A DNA stretch of 37,481 nt from a virus. A model generated the notes under the pieces. It saw only the letters and a list, made by a program, of their open reading frames with translations, had not been told where the DNA came from and did no database searches. The position numbers and the translations under genes were made by a program. Each line of letters begins with the position of its first letter. Position 1 is the stretch's first letter. The stretch covers positions 1 through 37,481 of IMG/VR virus record IMGVR_UViG_3300037963_001699; one strand, written 5' to 3'. Below are positions 20,862-29,998 of this stretch, one piece after another.

Positions 20862-22853
20862 ATGATAAAAGAAGATTTAAGAGTAACAGAAATAAGAGAA
20901 TTGTTTGATAGATGGCGAGATGCTAGAAAAGATTGGGATGTTGCCGCTAGAGAAGATATTGATTTTTATTTAGGCAATCATTTTAATGCATCAGAGCTAG
21001 AAGAGTTAGAATCAAGAAATCAATCTTCTATGCCTATGGATAGGTTGTATGCTGCTATTGAACAATTTAAAGCAATTGTTACATCTAAAAAACCTAAATT
21101 TAGTGCTATTGGTAGAGAAGACTCTGATAATAAATTAGCTAATGTATGGAAAACAATATTAGAATATACATGGGATAAGTCTGATGGTGATGAAGTATTC
21201 AAACAAGTTGTTCATGATTATGCTACTACAGGTTTAGGTTATTTTTATGCATATTTAGATAGAGATGCAGATTTTGGTCGTGGCGAAGTTAAGTTTACAT
21301 ATGTTGACCCATTCAGAGTTTATGTTGACCCAAATTCAAGACATAAATATTTTGATGATGCAGCTGGTATTATTGTTTCTACTATATTAACTAAACAACA
21401 GTTAATTGATTTATATCCACAGTTAAGTCAACCTGTAGAAGAAGGTTCTAATAAATTATTAATTGATGAAATTGAATTATTTAACACAGAGGAGGATTAT
21501 CCTGATGCGACTAATAAAACTACTATGCAAAGTTTTACACCAGATAATACAAAAGATAAAGACTATAATATCGATAAGTATAGATTACTTGAACATTATA
21601 AGAAAGTAAGAGTTCCATATTATAGAGTTTTAGATGCAAGAACTGGTGATGAAAGAATTATGACTCAAGAGCAGTTTCTTGCAATGGCGGAAGATAAAGA
21701 TTTTACTACGGCTATAGAAAACAAAAGTATTGATTTTGTAGAAGTAACACAGCCAAGAGTTAAATTAACATGTACAGTTGGGCAAATTGTATTATATGAA
21801 ATGGTATGTGATACAGATAAATATCCAATTGTTCCTGTTCCAAACATTTGGACTAATACACCATATCCTATGAGTGATGTTAGAAAAAATAAAGCATTCC
21901 AAAGATTTTTAAATAAGACTATATCTCTTATTACTTCACATGCACAAGCTTCAGCTGGACTAAAATTATTAGTTCCTCAAGGAAGTGTTCATGATATTGA
22001 AGAATTAGAAAGAGATTGGGCAAATCCAAATGCTACAATAGAATATGACCCATCATTTGGAGAGCCACACTTCCCATCACCTCAACCATTATCTGGTAGT
22101 ATTTTATCATTACCAAAAATGATTGAAGGTTATATTGATTTAAATATAGGTATATTTGAAATGATGCAAGGTAATACTGATGCAGCACCTCGTACTTATT
22201 CAGCTACTATGATGATGGAAAATGTTGGTCAAAGACGTTCACAATCTAAATTAAGAGATATAGAAGGGTCTATGAAAAGATTAGGTCAAGTCATATATAA
22301 TATGGCTAGACAACATTACAGATTTAAAAAGACATTTAGAATTGTGCAAGCTAATAATGATATTAATGAATTTACAGTAAATTCTAGATTGTATGATGAT
22401 AAAACACAAGAATTAATAAAAATTGAAAACGATATAACTGTTGGACAATTTGATATTCGTATTTTAGGCGGGTCTACACTACCATCTAATAAATATGGAG
22501 AGTTCCAACTTTATATGGAAGCATATCAAGCTGGTCTTATAGATAGAACTGAAGCTCTTAAAAAGACAGAAATATTTGACAAACAAGGAGTATTGCAAAG
22601 AACAAATGAAATTAGTAAATTATCTAATATGTTACAGCAAGCTCAACAACAAATTAAAAAGCTTGGTGGAGACTTACAAACTGCAGAAAGAGAAGCAGTT
22701 TCATCTCGTAAGAGAACAGAAGTCGAAAAATTTAAAAGTCAACTTGCAGAGCAGAAATACGAGAGCAAAGCACAAACAAGGTTGGCTACAAGTCGGTTAC
22801 AAGATGCAGTTAAACTTGAATCTGAGAGATTACAACAAGACGTTGATAGTTAA
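20862..22853 (+). CDS. Portal protein
   Basis: The 663-aa protein has the P22/SU10-like portal pattern: N-terminal DARKDWDVAAREDIDFYLGN, then VTSKKPKFSAIGRED, TTGLGYFYAYLDRDADFG and FTYVDPFRVYVDPNSR. A long C-terminal helix (about 575-660, MLQQAQQQIKKLGGDL) is Gln/Lys/Glu-rich, like the barrel region of long portals. It forms the dodecameric DNA channel at the capsid vertex. It lies between terL and scaffold, the usual order. No clear ribosome site precedes the ATG. Confidence 0.93.
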   Translation: MIKEDLRVTEIRELFDRWRDARKDWDVAAREDIDFYLGNHFNASELEELESRNQSSMPMDRLYAAIEQFKAIVTSKKPKFSAIGREDSDNKLANVWKTILEYTWDKSDGDEVFKQVVHDYATTGLGYFYAYLDRDADFGRGEVKFTYVDPFRVYVDPNSRHKYFDDAAGIIVSTILTKQQLIDLYPQLSQPVEEGSNKLLIDEIELFNTEEDYPDATNKTTMQSFTPDNTKDKDYNIDKYRLLEHYKKVRVPYYRVLDARTGDERIMTQEQFLAMAEDKDFTTAIENKSIDFVEVTQPRVKLTCTVGQIVLYEMVCDTDKYPIVPVPNIWTNTPYPMSDVRKNKAFQRFLNKTISLITSHAQASAGLKLLVPQGSVHDIEELERDWANPNATIEYDPSFGEPHFPSPQPLSGSILSLPKMIEGYIDLNIGIFEMMQGNTDAAPRTYSATMMMENVGQRRSQSKLRDIEGSMKRLGQVIYNMARQHYRFKKTFRIVQANNDINEFTVNSRLYDDKTQELIKIENDITVGQFDIRILGGSTLPSNKYGEFQLYMEAYQAGLIDRTEALKKTEIFDKQGVLQRTNEISKLSNMLQQAQQQIKKLGGDLQTAEREAVSSRKRTEVEKFKSQLAEQKYESKAQTRLATSRLQDAVKLESERLQQDVDS

Positions 22854-22894
22854 ACTCAACTAAAATTCAAGAGATTGCAGGAAGGATACAACTA

Positions 22895-23620
22895 ATGGAT
22901 AACGCATATGAAGAAGGACATCATGAAGGTGAAACCTCTGAAAATGTAGGGCAAGACGAAAATGTCGAAACGCAAGAGAGTTCTGAAAACTGGGAAGAGC
23001 AAGCAAAATATTTTCAAAGTGAAAAGGATAAACTCGCAGCGGAAAACTCTAAACTAAAGCAATATGAAAAAATTGGTCAATTATTGGAATCTCGACCTGA
23101 TATTACTAATGCTGTTGCCAGCATGGTACAAGGCGGAGGTCAACCACAAGCACCTGAAAGAGTTGTTTTAGAAAAAGATGAATTTGACCCATGGGAAGCC
23201 TATAATGACCCACAGTCTAAATCGTACAAGTTCAGACAGCAAGAACTACAAGACAGTATTAATGGAGCTGTTAATCAACAAATGCAAGGTTTACAAAAAA
23301 GCCAAGGTGAAATGCAATTAAAGACCGAACTACAACAAAGAGGCTTAAGCCCACAAGAAGTAGACTCTTTTATGAATTTTGCGGCACAAAACCCTGCTGA
23401 ATATGGTGTTGATGGCGCTATTAAAATGTGGAGAGCAATTGCTAATTCTGAAGCTAGTCAAGAAACAATGAATAACTCACTTGATGAAGTTCGTCAAACA
23501 CAAGGAACACCTGCACAAGGAGGTGTATTACAAGGGCAAGCCCCTCAAACTCCTAAAAATGACGATGAAGAAATGTGGGATAGAGTTTTAAATGCTAGCA
23601 GTCGTGCGAATGTATTGTAA
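22895..23620 (+). CDS. Capsid scaffolding protein
   Basis: The 241-aa protein is acidic and Gln/Glu-rich with a coiled coil (about 35-60, YFQSEKDKLAAENSKLKQYE), a disordered middle and a short helical C-terminus ending EEMWDRVLNASSRANVL. This composition and its place between portal and major capsid genes are diagnostic of scaffolds, which guide procapsid assembly and then leave or are cleaved. No protease motif is seen. AGGAAGG precedes the ATG. Confidence 0.85.
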   Translation: MDNAYEEGHHEGETSENVGQDENVETQESSENWEEQAKYFQSEKDKLAAENSKLKQYEKIGQLLESRPDITNAVASMVQGGGQPQAPERVVLEKDEFDPWEAYNDPQSKSYKFRQQELQDSINGAVNQQMQGLQKSQGEMQLKTELQQRGLSPQEVDSFMNFAAQNPAEYGVDGAIKMWRAIANSEASQETMNNSLDEVRQTQGTPAQGGVLQGQAPQTPKNDDEEMWDRVLNASSRANVL

Positions 23621-23648
23621 ATAATATTAAAATGGTAAAGGAGAAAAA

Positions 23649-25001
23649 ATGCCAACGTTTAATCAAGGGCAAGTAAATTTTGGGACTCCTGGAGGCAATA
23701 CTACAGATAGTGCTAGTTTAAGTACTAGAAGACTGTATGATTTTAGCGATAGAATCGCAGATTTGGCACCAGACGAGTCACCATTTTTTGTATACTTGTC
23801 AAAAGTAGGAAAAGTACCTACAACTGATTCACAGTTTAGGTTTTTAGAAGATAGAACAAAAGTTCACATGACAGACCGTAGCTTTTTAATTAAAGGTGGT
23901 CAAACATTAGCTGCTGCAGGTAGTAACACAACTTTATTAGTTGATACTTCAGGTGGTGCTAGTGTAGACTTTTTAATTAAAGGTATGGTTGTACAGTTTG
24001 CACAAAATGTAAATAAAGGTGGTGGTGCAGATACAGAAGCTATTACACAAGCAATGGGTAGAATTGAATCTGTTTCTCATGGCTCATCTGATACATCAAT
24101 TGTTGTAAAAACAGTTGAAGCTTCTAGCGGAAGCACAACAACATTAGATGATAATGGTGAAGCTGTTATTATTGGTACATCATATGAGCAAGGTTCTGGC
24201 GCACCAGACGTATTTTCACAAAAGTTAGATGATGGATTTGGTTATACTCAAATCTTTAAAACAGCTTGTGAAATGTCTAACACAGCTAGAGCTACTGTAT
24301 ACAGAGGGTATGCTGATGAATGGGATAGAATATGGAATCTTAAATTAAGAGAACATAAAATTGACATTGAAAGAGCAATGCTTTTTGGTATGAAAGGTAG
24401 CAGAAGTGGTATTCAATATACTGATGGTATAGTTGGTCACATTATTAAAAATGGTGGAACTCCAGAAGATGGTGCTATTGGTGATTATGCTGAATCTACA
24501 CCATATTTAGCTACATATGCTGCATCTGAATTAACATTCGATGGTTTATTAACAGCATTTCAAACAATGTATGACCCAGCTAGAGGTGGTTCTGATAAAA
24601 AACTTTGTTTAGTATCAAGACCAGTTATGGCACACTTCAATAAGTTAAATGGTGGATTTGTTTCTTCCTCTTTAACTGATGGAGATACAAGATATAACTT
24701 CCCATCTAGCAAAGGTTCATTTGGACATACAGTGTTATCAGTTGATACTGTTTTTGGTTCAGCATCTATGGTAGCAGAGCCATTATTTAGAAATAATGCT
24801 TCTGGTCATATGGCTTTTGTTGATTTAGACCAAGTAGCTTATAGACCACTTGTTGGTAATGGTTTAAATAGAGATACATCAATCACAACTAACGTGCAAC
24901 AAGCAGATGAAGATTTACGTAAAGATATGATTCTAACAGAAGCAGGTCTTGAAGTAACTCTACCAGAAACTCATGCACTTATTAACTTGGAGGGTGTGTA
25001 A
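23649..25001 (+). CDS. Major capsid protein, SU10/DUF5309-type
   Basis: The 450-aa protein has STRRLYDFSDRIADLAPDES followed by PFFVYLSKVGKVPTTDSQFR, the N-arm/E-loop wording of SU10-type HK97-fold capsids. Later TDGIVGHIIKNGGTP and FGHTVLSVDTVFGSASMV match the A-domain region. A Gly/Ser/Thr-rich insertion (about 75-180) may form a surface domain. AAGGAG six bases before the ATG suggests strong translation, expected for the most abundant virion protein. Confidence 0.93.
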   Translation: MPTFNQGQVNFGTPGGNTTDSASLSTRRLYDFSDRIADLAPDESPFFVYLSKVGKVPTTDSQFRFLEDRTKVHMTDRSFLIKGGQTLAAAGSNTTLLVDTSGGASVDFLIKGMVVQFAQNVNKGGGADTEAITQAMGRIESVSHGSSDTSIVVKTVEASSGSTTTLDDNGEAVIIGTSYEQGSGAPDVFSQKLDDGFGYTQIFKTACEMSNTARATVYRGYADEWDRIWNLKLREHKIDIERAMLFGMKGSRSGIQYTDGIVGHIIKNGGTPEDGAIGDYAESTPYLATYAASELTFDGLLTAFQTMYDPARGGSDKKLCLVSRPVMAHFNKLNGGFVSSSLTDGDTRYNFPSSKGSFGHTVLSVDTVFGSASMVAEPLFRNNASGHMAFVDLDQVAYRPLVGNGLNRDTSITTNVQQADEDLRKDMILTEAGLEVTLPETHALINLEGV

Positions 25002-25002
25002 A

Positions 25003-25455
25003 ATGAGAAGTGATTATTTAAATGAAAACAGTAACTTTACAGGTTCTCACAAATTAAAAGTAAAAGAACTTTTAGCAGCATCTTCATTAGAAGATTCTGA
25101 TTCTGGTTCTATTTTTCTTTTAAATTCAGCTACAGAGTTTGCAACAACTCTACCAGCAGTTGCTGATGCAGGTGCAGGTTGGTACTGTAAATTTGTAGTT
25201 AAAGCTGCTCCATCGAGCGCATCATATACTATTGTAGAAAAAGCAGCATCTGATACTGATGTTATTATATGTAATGGTATTAATGAGCTTGAAGTAGATA
25301 CAAGTGATGATGGAGTTTTTAGCGCTGGATGTACAACAATTACTTTTGTAGATGGTGTTGCCATCAAAGGTGATTTTATTGACGTTTGGTGTGATGGCTC
25401 TAACTATTATGTTTCAGGACAAACTAAAGCTGATGGTGGAATAACCGCTACATAA
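25003..25455 (+). CDS. Capsid-associated decoration or fibre protein, 150 aa
   Basis: The start is ATG 25003 with GGAGG in the end of the capsid gene. The sequence is beta-rich, with LNSATEFATTLPAVADAGAG, then WYCKFVVKAAPSS, VDGVAIKGDFIDVWCDG and YYVSGQTKADGGITAT. This LP....G....F....A..S pattern recurs in small virion proteins encoded after capsid genes in marine phages. A head decoration or short fibre is most likely; a tail role cannot be excluded. Confidence 0.7.
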   Translation: MRSDYLNENSNFTGSHKLKVKELLAASSLEDSDSGSIFLLNSATEFATTLPAVADAGAGWYCKFVVKAAPSSASYTIVEKAASDTDVIICNGINELEVDTSDDGVFSAGCTTITFVDGVAIKGDFIDVWCDGSNYYVSGQTKADGGITAT

Positions 25456-25474
25456 ACCAAATAAATAAGGTTAA

Positions 25475-25520
25475 ATAGTTTTGTAGAACTATGGGGTAAA
25501 TCGTATAAAGGGTTTACCCC
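25475..25520 (+). promoter_or_regulatory. Two abutting hairpins in a 137-nt structural-gene gap
   Basis: ATAGTT/AACTAT (25475-25480, 25487-25492) is immediately followed by GGGGTAAA/TTTACCCC (25493-25500, 25513-25520), so the stems could stack coaxially. A small GCAC/GTGC hairpin lies further on, before the GGAGG of the next gene. No T-run follows, so RNA processing, stability or partial attenuation is more likely than termination. Confidence 0.5.
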
Positions 25521-25592
25521 GAATCTACTTAAAAATTTTAACAATTAACAAGCCCATTCACGCACAGCCAGTGCTTAGGGTAGGAGGTAAAC

Positions 25593-25865
25593 ATGGCAAA
25601 AACTTTGTACAAATATTCAGTCGTTGAAGCACAAAATGCTTCATTAGGACAAGCAGGGTTAATATTAATAGATGATACAAATGAACATACAGGTCCATTT
25701 GTTGCTATACAAGCATTAGAAGATTCTGTAGTTGATGTATCTGAATGCGACATGTCTTTTATTGAAGATGTTGTTGATTTTACAATACCAGCAGGAATGA
25801 CTATTTATGGTAATTTTGCATCTATCGAATTAGATAGTGGCAAAGTATTAGCATATCATGGGTAA
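25593..25865 (+). CDS. Small virion-associated protein, 90 aa
   Basis: GGAGG lies five bases before the ATG. The sequence FVAIQALEDSVVDVSECDMS and FTIPAGMTIYGNFASIELDSGKVLAYHG is a compact beta domain. The IPAGMTIYG.F..IEL..GK..AY wording is common in small proteins near phage capsid genes and probably marks a head or neck component. Function not established. Confidence 0.65.
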   Translation: MAKTLYKYSVVEAQNASLGQAGLILIDDTNEHTGPFVAIQALEDSVVDVSECDMSFIEDVVDFTIPAGMTIYGNFASIELDSGKVLAYHG

Positions 25866-25873
25866 TGTAAATT

Positions 25874-26668
25874 ATGGCATTAGGATTATCTAGTAATATA
25901 AATAAAATAAGTGAGGGTTATCCTCAATACAGAACAAAAACATCTTGTACTTTTACAGCATCAGATAGTGATAAAATTGAAGTTGCTAATCATGCTGATT
26001 TACAAGTCAATAGTTCAGATTTTTCTGTTTCTGGATGGGTAAAAGCCACAGTCGATGCTTCAAGCACTGATACTGAAAGTGGATATGCTATTATGCAAGC
26101 AGGATTATTTGGAACATCTGGTAATGGTAATGGTAGAGGTTTTTATGTATTTTATTATGATGGTGGTGGTGACCATGAGAAATTTCAATTTTTTACAAAT
26201 AATTCAAGTTCAAACTCAACTAATATAACAGGTGATGATGTATCACATAATCAATGGTATCATGTTGTAGCTACATATGACACTAGTTCAACAACTGGAA
26301 GATTATATGTTAATGGTTCTGAAGTATCTGCTGGAGCTAACACAAGTATGGCTGCCCCAGAACAATATACAGGCACTATTTCTATTGGAGGTTCTAGCAC
26401 AAATTTTATTAATGCTAAACAATCTGAAATTGTTTTTTGGAAAGGAGTTGTATTATCTCCTGCACAAATTACCGCATTATATAATAATGGTAGACCTAGA
26501 CATGGACTTGCTTGCGAAAGAAGTTCTGTAAAAGGTTGGTGGAAACTAAATTCAGATGATGATACAGGTTCTGGAAATGTAATTGACTCTAGTGGTAATG
26601 GTAGAAATGGAACATCATCAGGATTAGCTAGTAGCGATTTTGATACAACAGATGTGCCAGGAGGTTAA
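25874..26668 (+). CDS. LamG/concanavalin-like virion protein, 264 aa
   Basis: Residues about 28-205 form a LamG-like jelly roll: VSGWVKATVD, GFYVFYYDGGGDHEKFQFF, NQWYHVVATYD, GRLYVNGSEV and then ISIGGS. The C-terminus has a second laminin-type ending, KGWWKLNSDDDTGSGNVIDS. Such domains bind glycans; on a virion it may help reversible attachment to the cell surface or to particles. It sits just after the decoration genes, away from the tail fibre, so it may decorate the head. Confidence 0.8.
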   Translation: MALGLSSNINKISEGYPQYRTKTSCTFTASDSDKIEVANHADLQVNSSDFSVSGWVKATVDASSTDTESGYAIMQAGLFGTSGNGNGRGFYVFYYDGGGDHEKFQFFTNNSSSNSTNITGDDVSHNQWYHVVATYDTSSTTGRLYVNGSEVSAGANTSMAAPEQYTGTISIGGSSTNFINAKQSEIVFWKGVVLSPAQITALYNNGRPRHGLACERSSVKGWWKLNSDDDTGSGNVIDSSGNGRNGTSSGLASSDFDTTDVPGG

Positions 26669-26670
26669 TA

Positions 26671-27333
26671 ATGTCTAAAAAAAGTACAGTAAATAAAGCA
26701 GGTAATTATACTAAACCTACTATGAGAAAAAATCTGTTTAATAGAATTAAATCTGGCAGTAAAGGTGGACCTGCAGGTGTATGGTCAGCTAGAAAAGCTC
26801 AAATGTTAGCAAAGCAATATAAAGCAAAAGGTGGTGGTTATAAAAAAGATGGTGGTAAAGTTATAGAATATAAAATTGGCGGTAAAACTAAATCACAAAA
26901 ATCTTTAGACCAATGGACAGCAGAAGAATGGGATAATGTTTCTGGTAAAAAAGGAGATAGATATTTACCTAAAAAAGTTAGAGAAAATATGAGTCCTGGT
27001 CAAAAAGCTGCTGAAAATAAAAAGAAGAGACAAGCTACTTCAAAAGGTAAAGTAAAAGCTAAATATTCTGATAGTTTAAAAAAAATTATGAAAAATAAAA
27101 ATGTTTATTATAAAGGTGGCAAAATGAATGGTCCATCTCATGAAAAAGGTGGCATAGATATTGAAGTTGAAGGTGGAGAAATAGTTATAAATAAAACTGT
27201 TAATAATGCTGCTGGGAAACATGAAAAAAATTTATTAAATTTAAACAAGAACCCTGATGATTATGTTATAGTTAAAAAAGATTCTATTAGCTATGATTGG
27301 CCATCACAAGACGCAAGAAAGCGAGGAAAATAA
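26671..27333 (+). CDS. Lys/Gly-rich DUF5872-like protein, 220 aa
   Basis: GGAGG lies six bases before the ATG. The N-terminal part has GGPAGVWSARKAQMLAKQYK. DUF5872-like wording follows: KSQKSLDQWTAEEWDNVSGKKG and RYLPKK. The second half has KGGIDIEVEGGEIVINKTV. The protein is strongly basic with repeated GGK motifs (GGGYKKDGGK, YKIGGKT, YYKGGKM). A virion-internal, DNA-contacting role is plausible but unproven. Confidence 0.75.
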   Translation: MSKKSTVNKAGNYTKPTMRKNLFNRIKSGSKGGPAGVWSARKAQMLAKQYKAKGGGYKKDGGKVIEYKIGGKTKSQKSLDQWTAEEWDNVSGKKGDRYLPKKVRENMSPGQKAAENKKKRQATSKGKVKAKYSDSLKKIMKNKNVYYKGGKMNGPSHEKGGIDIEVEGGEIVINKTVNNAAGKHEKNLLNLNKNPDDYVIVKKDSISYDWPSQDARKRGK

Positions 27334-27334
27334 C

Positions 27335-28396
27335 ATGCCAAAAGGAAAAGGCACTTATGGAAGTCAAGTTGGGAGGCCCTCTAAAAAACAATCAAATAAA
27401 TATATGGGCGGTGGAATGACAGACCAATTTACTCCAATACCAGTTAATGATGCTATGAATAGAAATACTAATATGAGTATGGATGAATACATGGGCGGTG
27501 GAAAAACACAAATTAACCCTATGGGATATAGAGAGGGTGGAGAAGTTGAAATGCCAATGTATAAAGAAGGTGGTAAAACACAAAATTTAACTGAAGAAGA
27601 TATACAGTTTATGAAAGATGCTATAGCAAATAAAAAAAATATTTTATCATCACAAGGTCTTAAAGTAGCTAAAAAAGCTATGAAAGAAATCAATAAAAAG
27701 TCTTCAGATAAAAAAGTAGCTAAACCTAAAGCTAAAGCTAAACCTAAATATGGTAAAGCTGCAAAGTCTCAACAAGAAAAAGATATTAAAAGATATACAG
27801 CTGGAAAAGGTAAAGCAACTGTTAAAAGTAAAGGCGCTCAGTATTCAACTAAAGGAACTTCTGAAGTAGTAAAAGAAGGTAAAAAATATAAAAGAAAACT
27901 TAAAATGAAACATGGTGGCAAAACACATAAAGCTGTAAATGCTGCTAAAAATCCTGGATTAGCTAAATTACCTGAAGATGTTAGAAATAAAATGGGATAT
28001 ATGCAGAGAGGCGGTAAAGCTGAAAAAGATGATGAAGCAACTGCAAAGTCTATGAGAAAAACATCTATATATATGGCTGGACCTAAAGAAAAAGGACCTG
28101 CAGGTGGTGTTGTTAAAGGTGTAAGAAGAAATAAAAGAACCATAGGCAAGAAAAAAAGAGAGACTATGAAAAGCAAAGCCGCTAAAATGAACTTAAAAGA
28201 GATTAAAGAATCTAGAAGTAAAAGAGTTCGTACTGTTAAAAAATATGAAACAGGTCAAGGGCCAACATATAAAGGTGGTAAAGGTTTTAAACCTAGAAAA
28301 CGTAAAAAATATGCTATGGGTGGCCGAGCAGCAGGTAATAGAGTTATGACTGAAAATGCAATGGGTCAAATTGAAGGAAAGGTATATAAAAAATAA
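27335..28396 (+). CDS. Lys/Gly-rich repeat protein, 353 aa
   Basis: The start is ATG 27335 with GAGG eight bases upstream; a 14-residue longer frame lacks a site. The protein is extremely basic and carries at least seven spaced short motifs of aromatic or Met plus GG: YMGGGM, YMGGGKTQ, YREGGEV, YKEGGKTQ, MKHGGKTH, MQRGGKAE, YAMGGRA. The remainder is Lys/Ala-rich like histone tails. It probably condenses or contacts packaged DNA, or works at the portal. No known domain is recognised. Confidence 0.7.
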   Translation: MPKGKGTYGSQVGRPSKKQSNKYMGGGMTDQFTPIPVNDAMNRNTNMSMDEYMGGGKTQINPMGYREGGEVEMPMYKEGGKTQNLTEEDIQFMKDAIANKKNILSSQGLKVAKKAMKEINKKSSDKKVAKPKAKAKPKYGKAAKSQQEKDIKRYTAGKGKATVKSKGAQYSTKGTSEVVKEGKKYKRKLKMKHGGKTHKAVNAAKNPGLAKLPEDVRNKMGYMQRGGKAEKDDEATAKSMRKTSIYMAGPKEKGPAGGVVKGVRRNKRTIGKKKRETMKSKAAKMNLKEIKESRSKRVRTVKKYETGQGPTYKGGKGFKPRKRKKYAMGGRAAGNRVMTENAMGQIEGKVYKK

Positions 28397-28590
28397 TGGC
28401 TATATTTATATATTGTGAAGACTGTAATAAAACAGTAAAACCAAATACTTGTAAACATAAAAAACGTTTTAATAATAGCTCTGATAGTATAAGTAAATAT
28501 ATTAACATGAGAAAAACTTGGAGTGGACAAACTCAAGTAGAGTTTAATCAAACTACCATAGAACAAGATATAGCAGCAAGGAATAGATAG
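28396..28590 (+). CDS. Small Cys-containing protein, 64 aa
   Basis: The ATG shares TAATG with the previous stop. CEDC (7-10) and C19 with H21 could bind zinc. The rest is polar (SKYINMRKTWSGQTQVEFNQ). It sits among structural genes with no known function. The stop overlaps the GTG start of the next gene (TAGTG). Confidence 0.6.
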   Translation: MAIFIYCEDCNKTVKPNTCKHKKRFNNSSDSISKYINMRKTWSGQTQVEFNQTTIEQDIAARNR

Positions 28591-29222
28591 TGGCAAATTT
28601 TGATGCACAGATACAAGATTTAGTAGGTTCTGCAATGCAAGACCAAAATGCTATGGATACATTTATGTCTGATGGATTAAAACAATTGTATAGTATACTT
28701 CCACCAAGTAAATTAGTAGAATGTATTACTCATACAGAATTAAGTAATTCTCCATCTACATTAGATATAGATACTGCTACAATAGGTCCTATTATATCTG
28801 TAACAAGAAAAGATAAACATGGCATTAATCAAATATGTAGACAAGTATCAGCTGATATGGCATCAAGAATTACAGATGTTAACGATTTATTTCATTCTAC
28901 TGAAACTGACCCAGTTTATTTTATTAAAAATGCAGTCTTAAATGTTTTTCCAGAACCAACTGCTACTCAAACAGCTGAAGTTTTATATTTACCTTTAACT
29001 AGTATAGATGCTTCTGCAACAGATAGTATTGATAATTTATCTAATAATCTTACTTATATTGTAGTATTATATGCTTCTATTAAATCAGCTGAACGATTAA
29101 TGGCTGAAGAAGAAGATATTGAATTATACAGTCCTATTATTACATCATTAAAACAAGATTATGCCCAAGCTTTACAAACTTTAGGTGTAGAAAGACGAAG
29201 GGTAAATACTAATGAAAGTTAA
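28590..29222 (+). CDS. Neck/head-completion protein, 210 aa (putative)
   Basis: GTG start within TAGTG. The sequence is helical with QDLVGSAMQDQNAMDTFMSDGL and ends in LTYIVVLYASIKSAERLMAEEED. The central part has YFIKNAVLNVFPEP. Layout and place between capsid and tail genes resemble head-completion adaptors of short-tailed phages, which plug the portal. The assignment is by position and composition; no catalytic motif exists. Confidence 0.6.
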   Translation: MANFDAQIQDLVGSAMQDQNAMDTFMSDGLKQLYSILPPSKLVECITHTELSNSPSTLDIDTATIGPIISVTRKDKHGINQICRQVSADMASRITDVNDLFHSTETDPVYFIKNAVLNVFPEPTATQTAEVLYLPLTSIDASATDSIDNLSNNLTYIVVLYASIKSAERLMAEEEDIELYSPIITSLKQDYAQALQTLGVERRRVNTNES

Positions 29223-29517
29223 AGATATTATACAGCAAATTGAATATACTATGGGTAGACAACCTGAAAAATATATGTTACAACTTATAAATGATGCTTT
29301 AATGGATGCATCAAGTAAAATCCAACATCATAAATCAGAAAAAATACAAAATTTAAATTCAAAACAAAGATGGTATAAATTAGATGATTCTGTTATAGAT
29401 GTTACTAGGGTCGAAATTTTAGATAATAACAATAGATATGTGATGGTACCAAAATTAGCGGACCCACATAAATTATTAAAAGATGATACAGATGAAACAT
29501 CTGATTCATTAACATAG
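29212..29517 (+). CDS. Neck-region protein, 101 aa (putative)
   Basis: It overlaps its neighbour by 11 nt. It begins with helices (MKVKDIIQQIEYTMGRQPEK) and ends in a beta segment (YKLDDSVIDVTRVEILDNNNR). The helix plus VIDVTRVEILD layout occurs in small head-tail connector proteins. No definite family is recognised. Confidence 0.6.
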   Translation: MKVKDIIQQIEYTMGRQPEKYMLQLINDALMDASSKIQHHKSEKIQNLNSKQRWYKLDDSVIDVTRVEILDNNNRYVMVPKLADPHKLLKDDTDETSDSLT

Positions 29518-29525
29518 GAGAAAAC

Positions 29526-29990
29526 ATGGCAAGTACAGTAACAGCCTCAACAATGACAGTAACTATAACTGAGTCAATAACACTAAATGGCAAAAATCAA
29601 GGTGGTACACAAACTTTTAATATTTCAAGTATTTCTGATATATTTCAAAGGATAGTTAGTTGTACAGCAAGTCAAACTACTACAATAGCAAGTTTTAATG
29701 CAGATGTACATGGTGCTGCTGGTGCTATTGATATTGAAAATAGCAAATATATAAGAATTACAAATTTAGATGACAGTAATTCTATAGAACTAGCTATAGT
29801 AGGAGCAGCAACACTTTATCAGGTAAAATTAGCTGCAGGTGAAAGCCATATACTTGGAAGTGCTGATGATTTAATGTTAGCAGAAGCAGACACAAGTCCA
29901 AGTTTTGGAACAATGGCTGATTTAGGAAGCATACAGGTTAATCCTGGTGGTAATGCTGTTGATGTTCAAATATTTATCGCATCAACATAG
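29526..29990 (+). CDS. Beta-rich virion protein, 154 aa
   Basis: AGGAG lies five bases before the ATG. The sequence is Thr/Ser/Ala/Ile-rich with strands (TVTITESITLNGKNQGG, IRITNLDDSNSIELAIV, VNPGGNAVDVQIFIAST). This YIRI.NLD..N...L.I wording is typical of small virion or tail proteins in marine phages. Exact location in the virion unknown. Confidence 0.65.
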   Translation: MASTVTASTMTVTITESITLNGKNQGGTQTFNISSISDIFQRIVSCTASQTTTIASFNADVHGAAGAIDIENSKYIRITNLDDSNSIELAIVGAATLYQVKLAAGESHILGSADDLMLAEADTSPSFGTMADLGSIQVNPGGNAVDVQIFIAST

Positions 29991-29998
29991 GAGATTAA

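Noticed and set aside
25493-25520. Rho-independent terminator
   Set aside because: The stem is good but no T-run follows, and the downstream genes belong to the same late operon.
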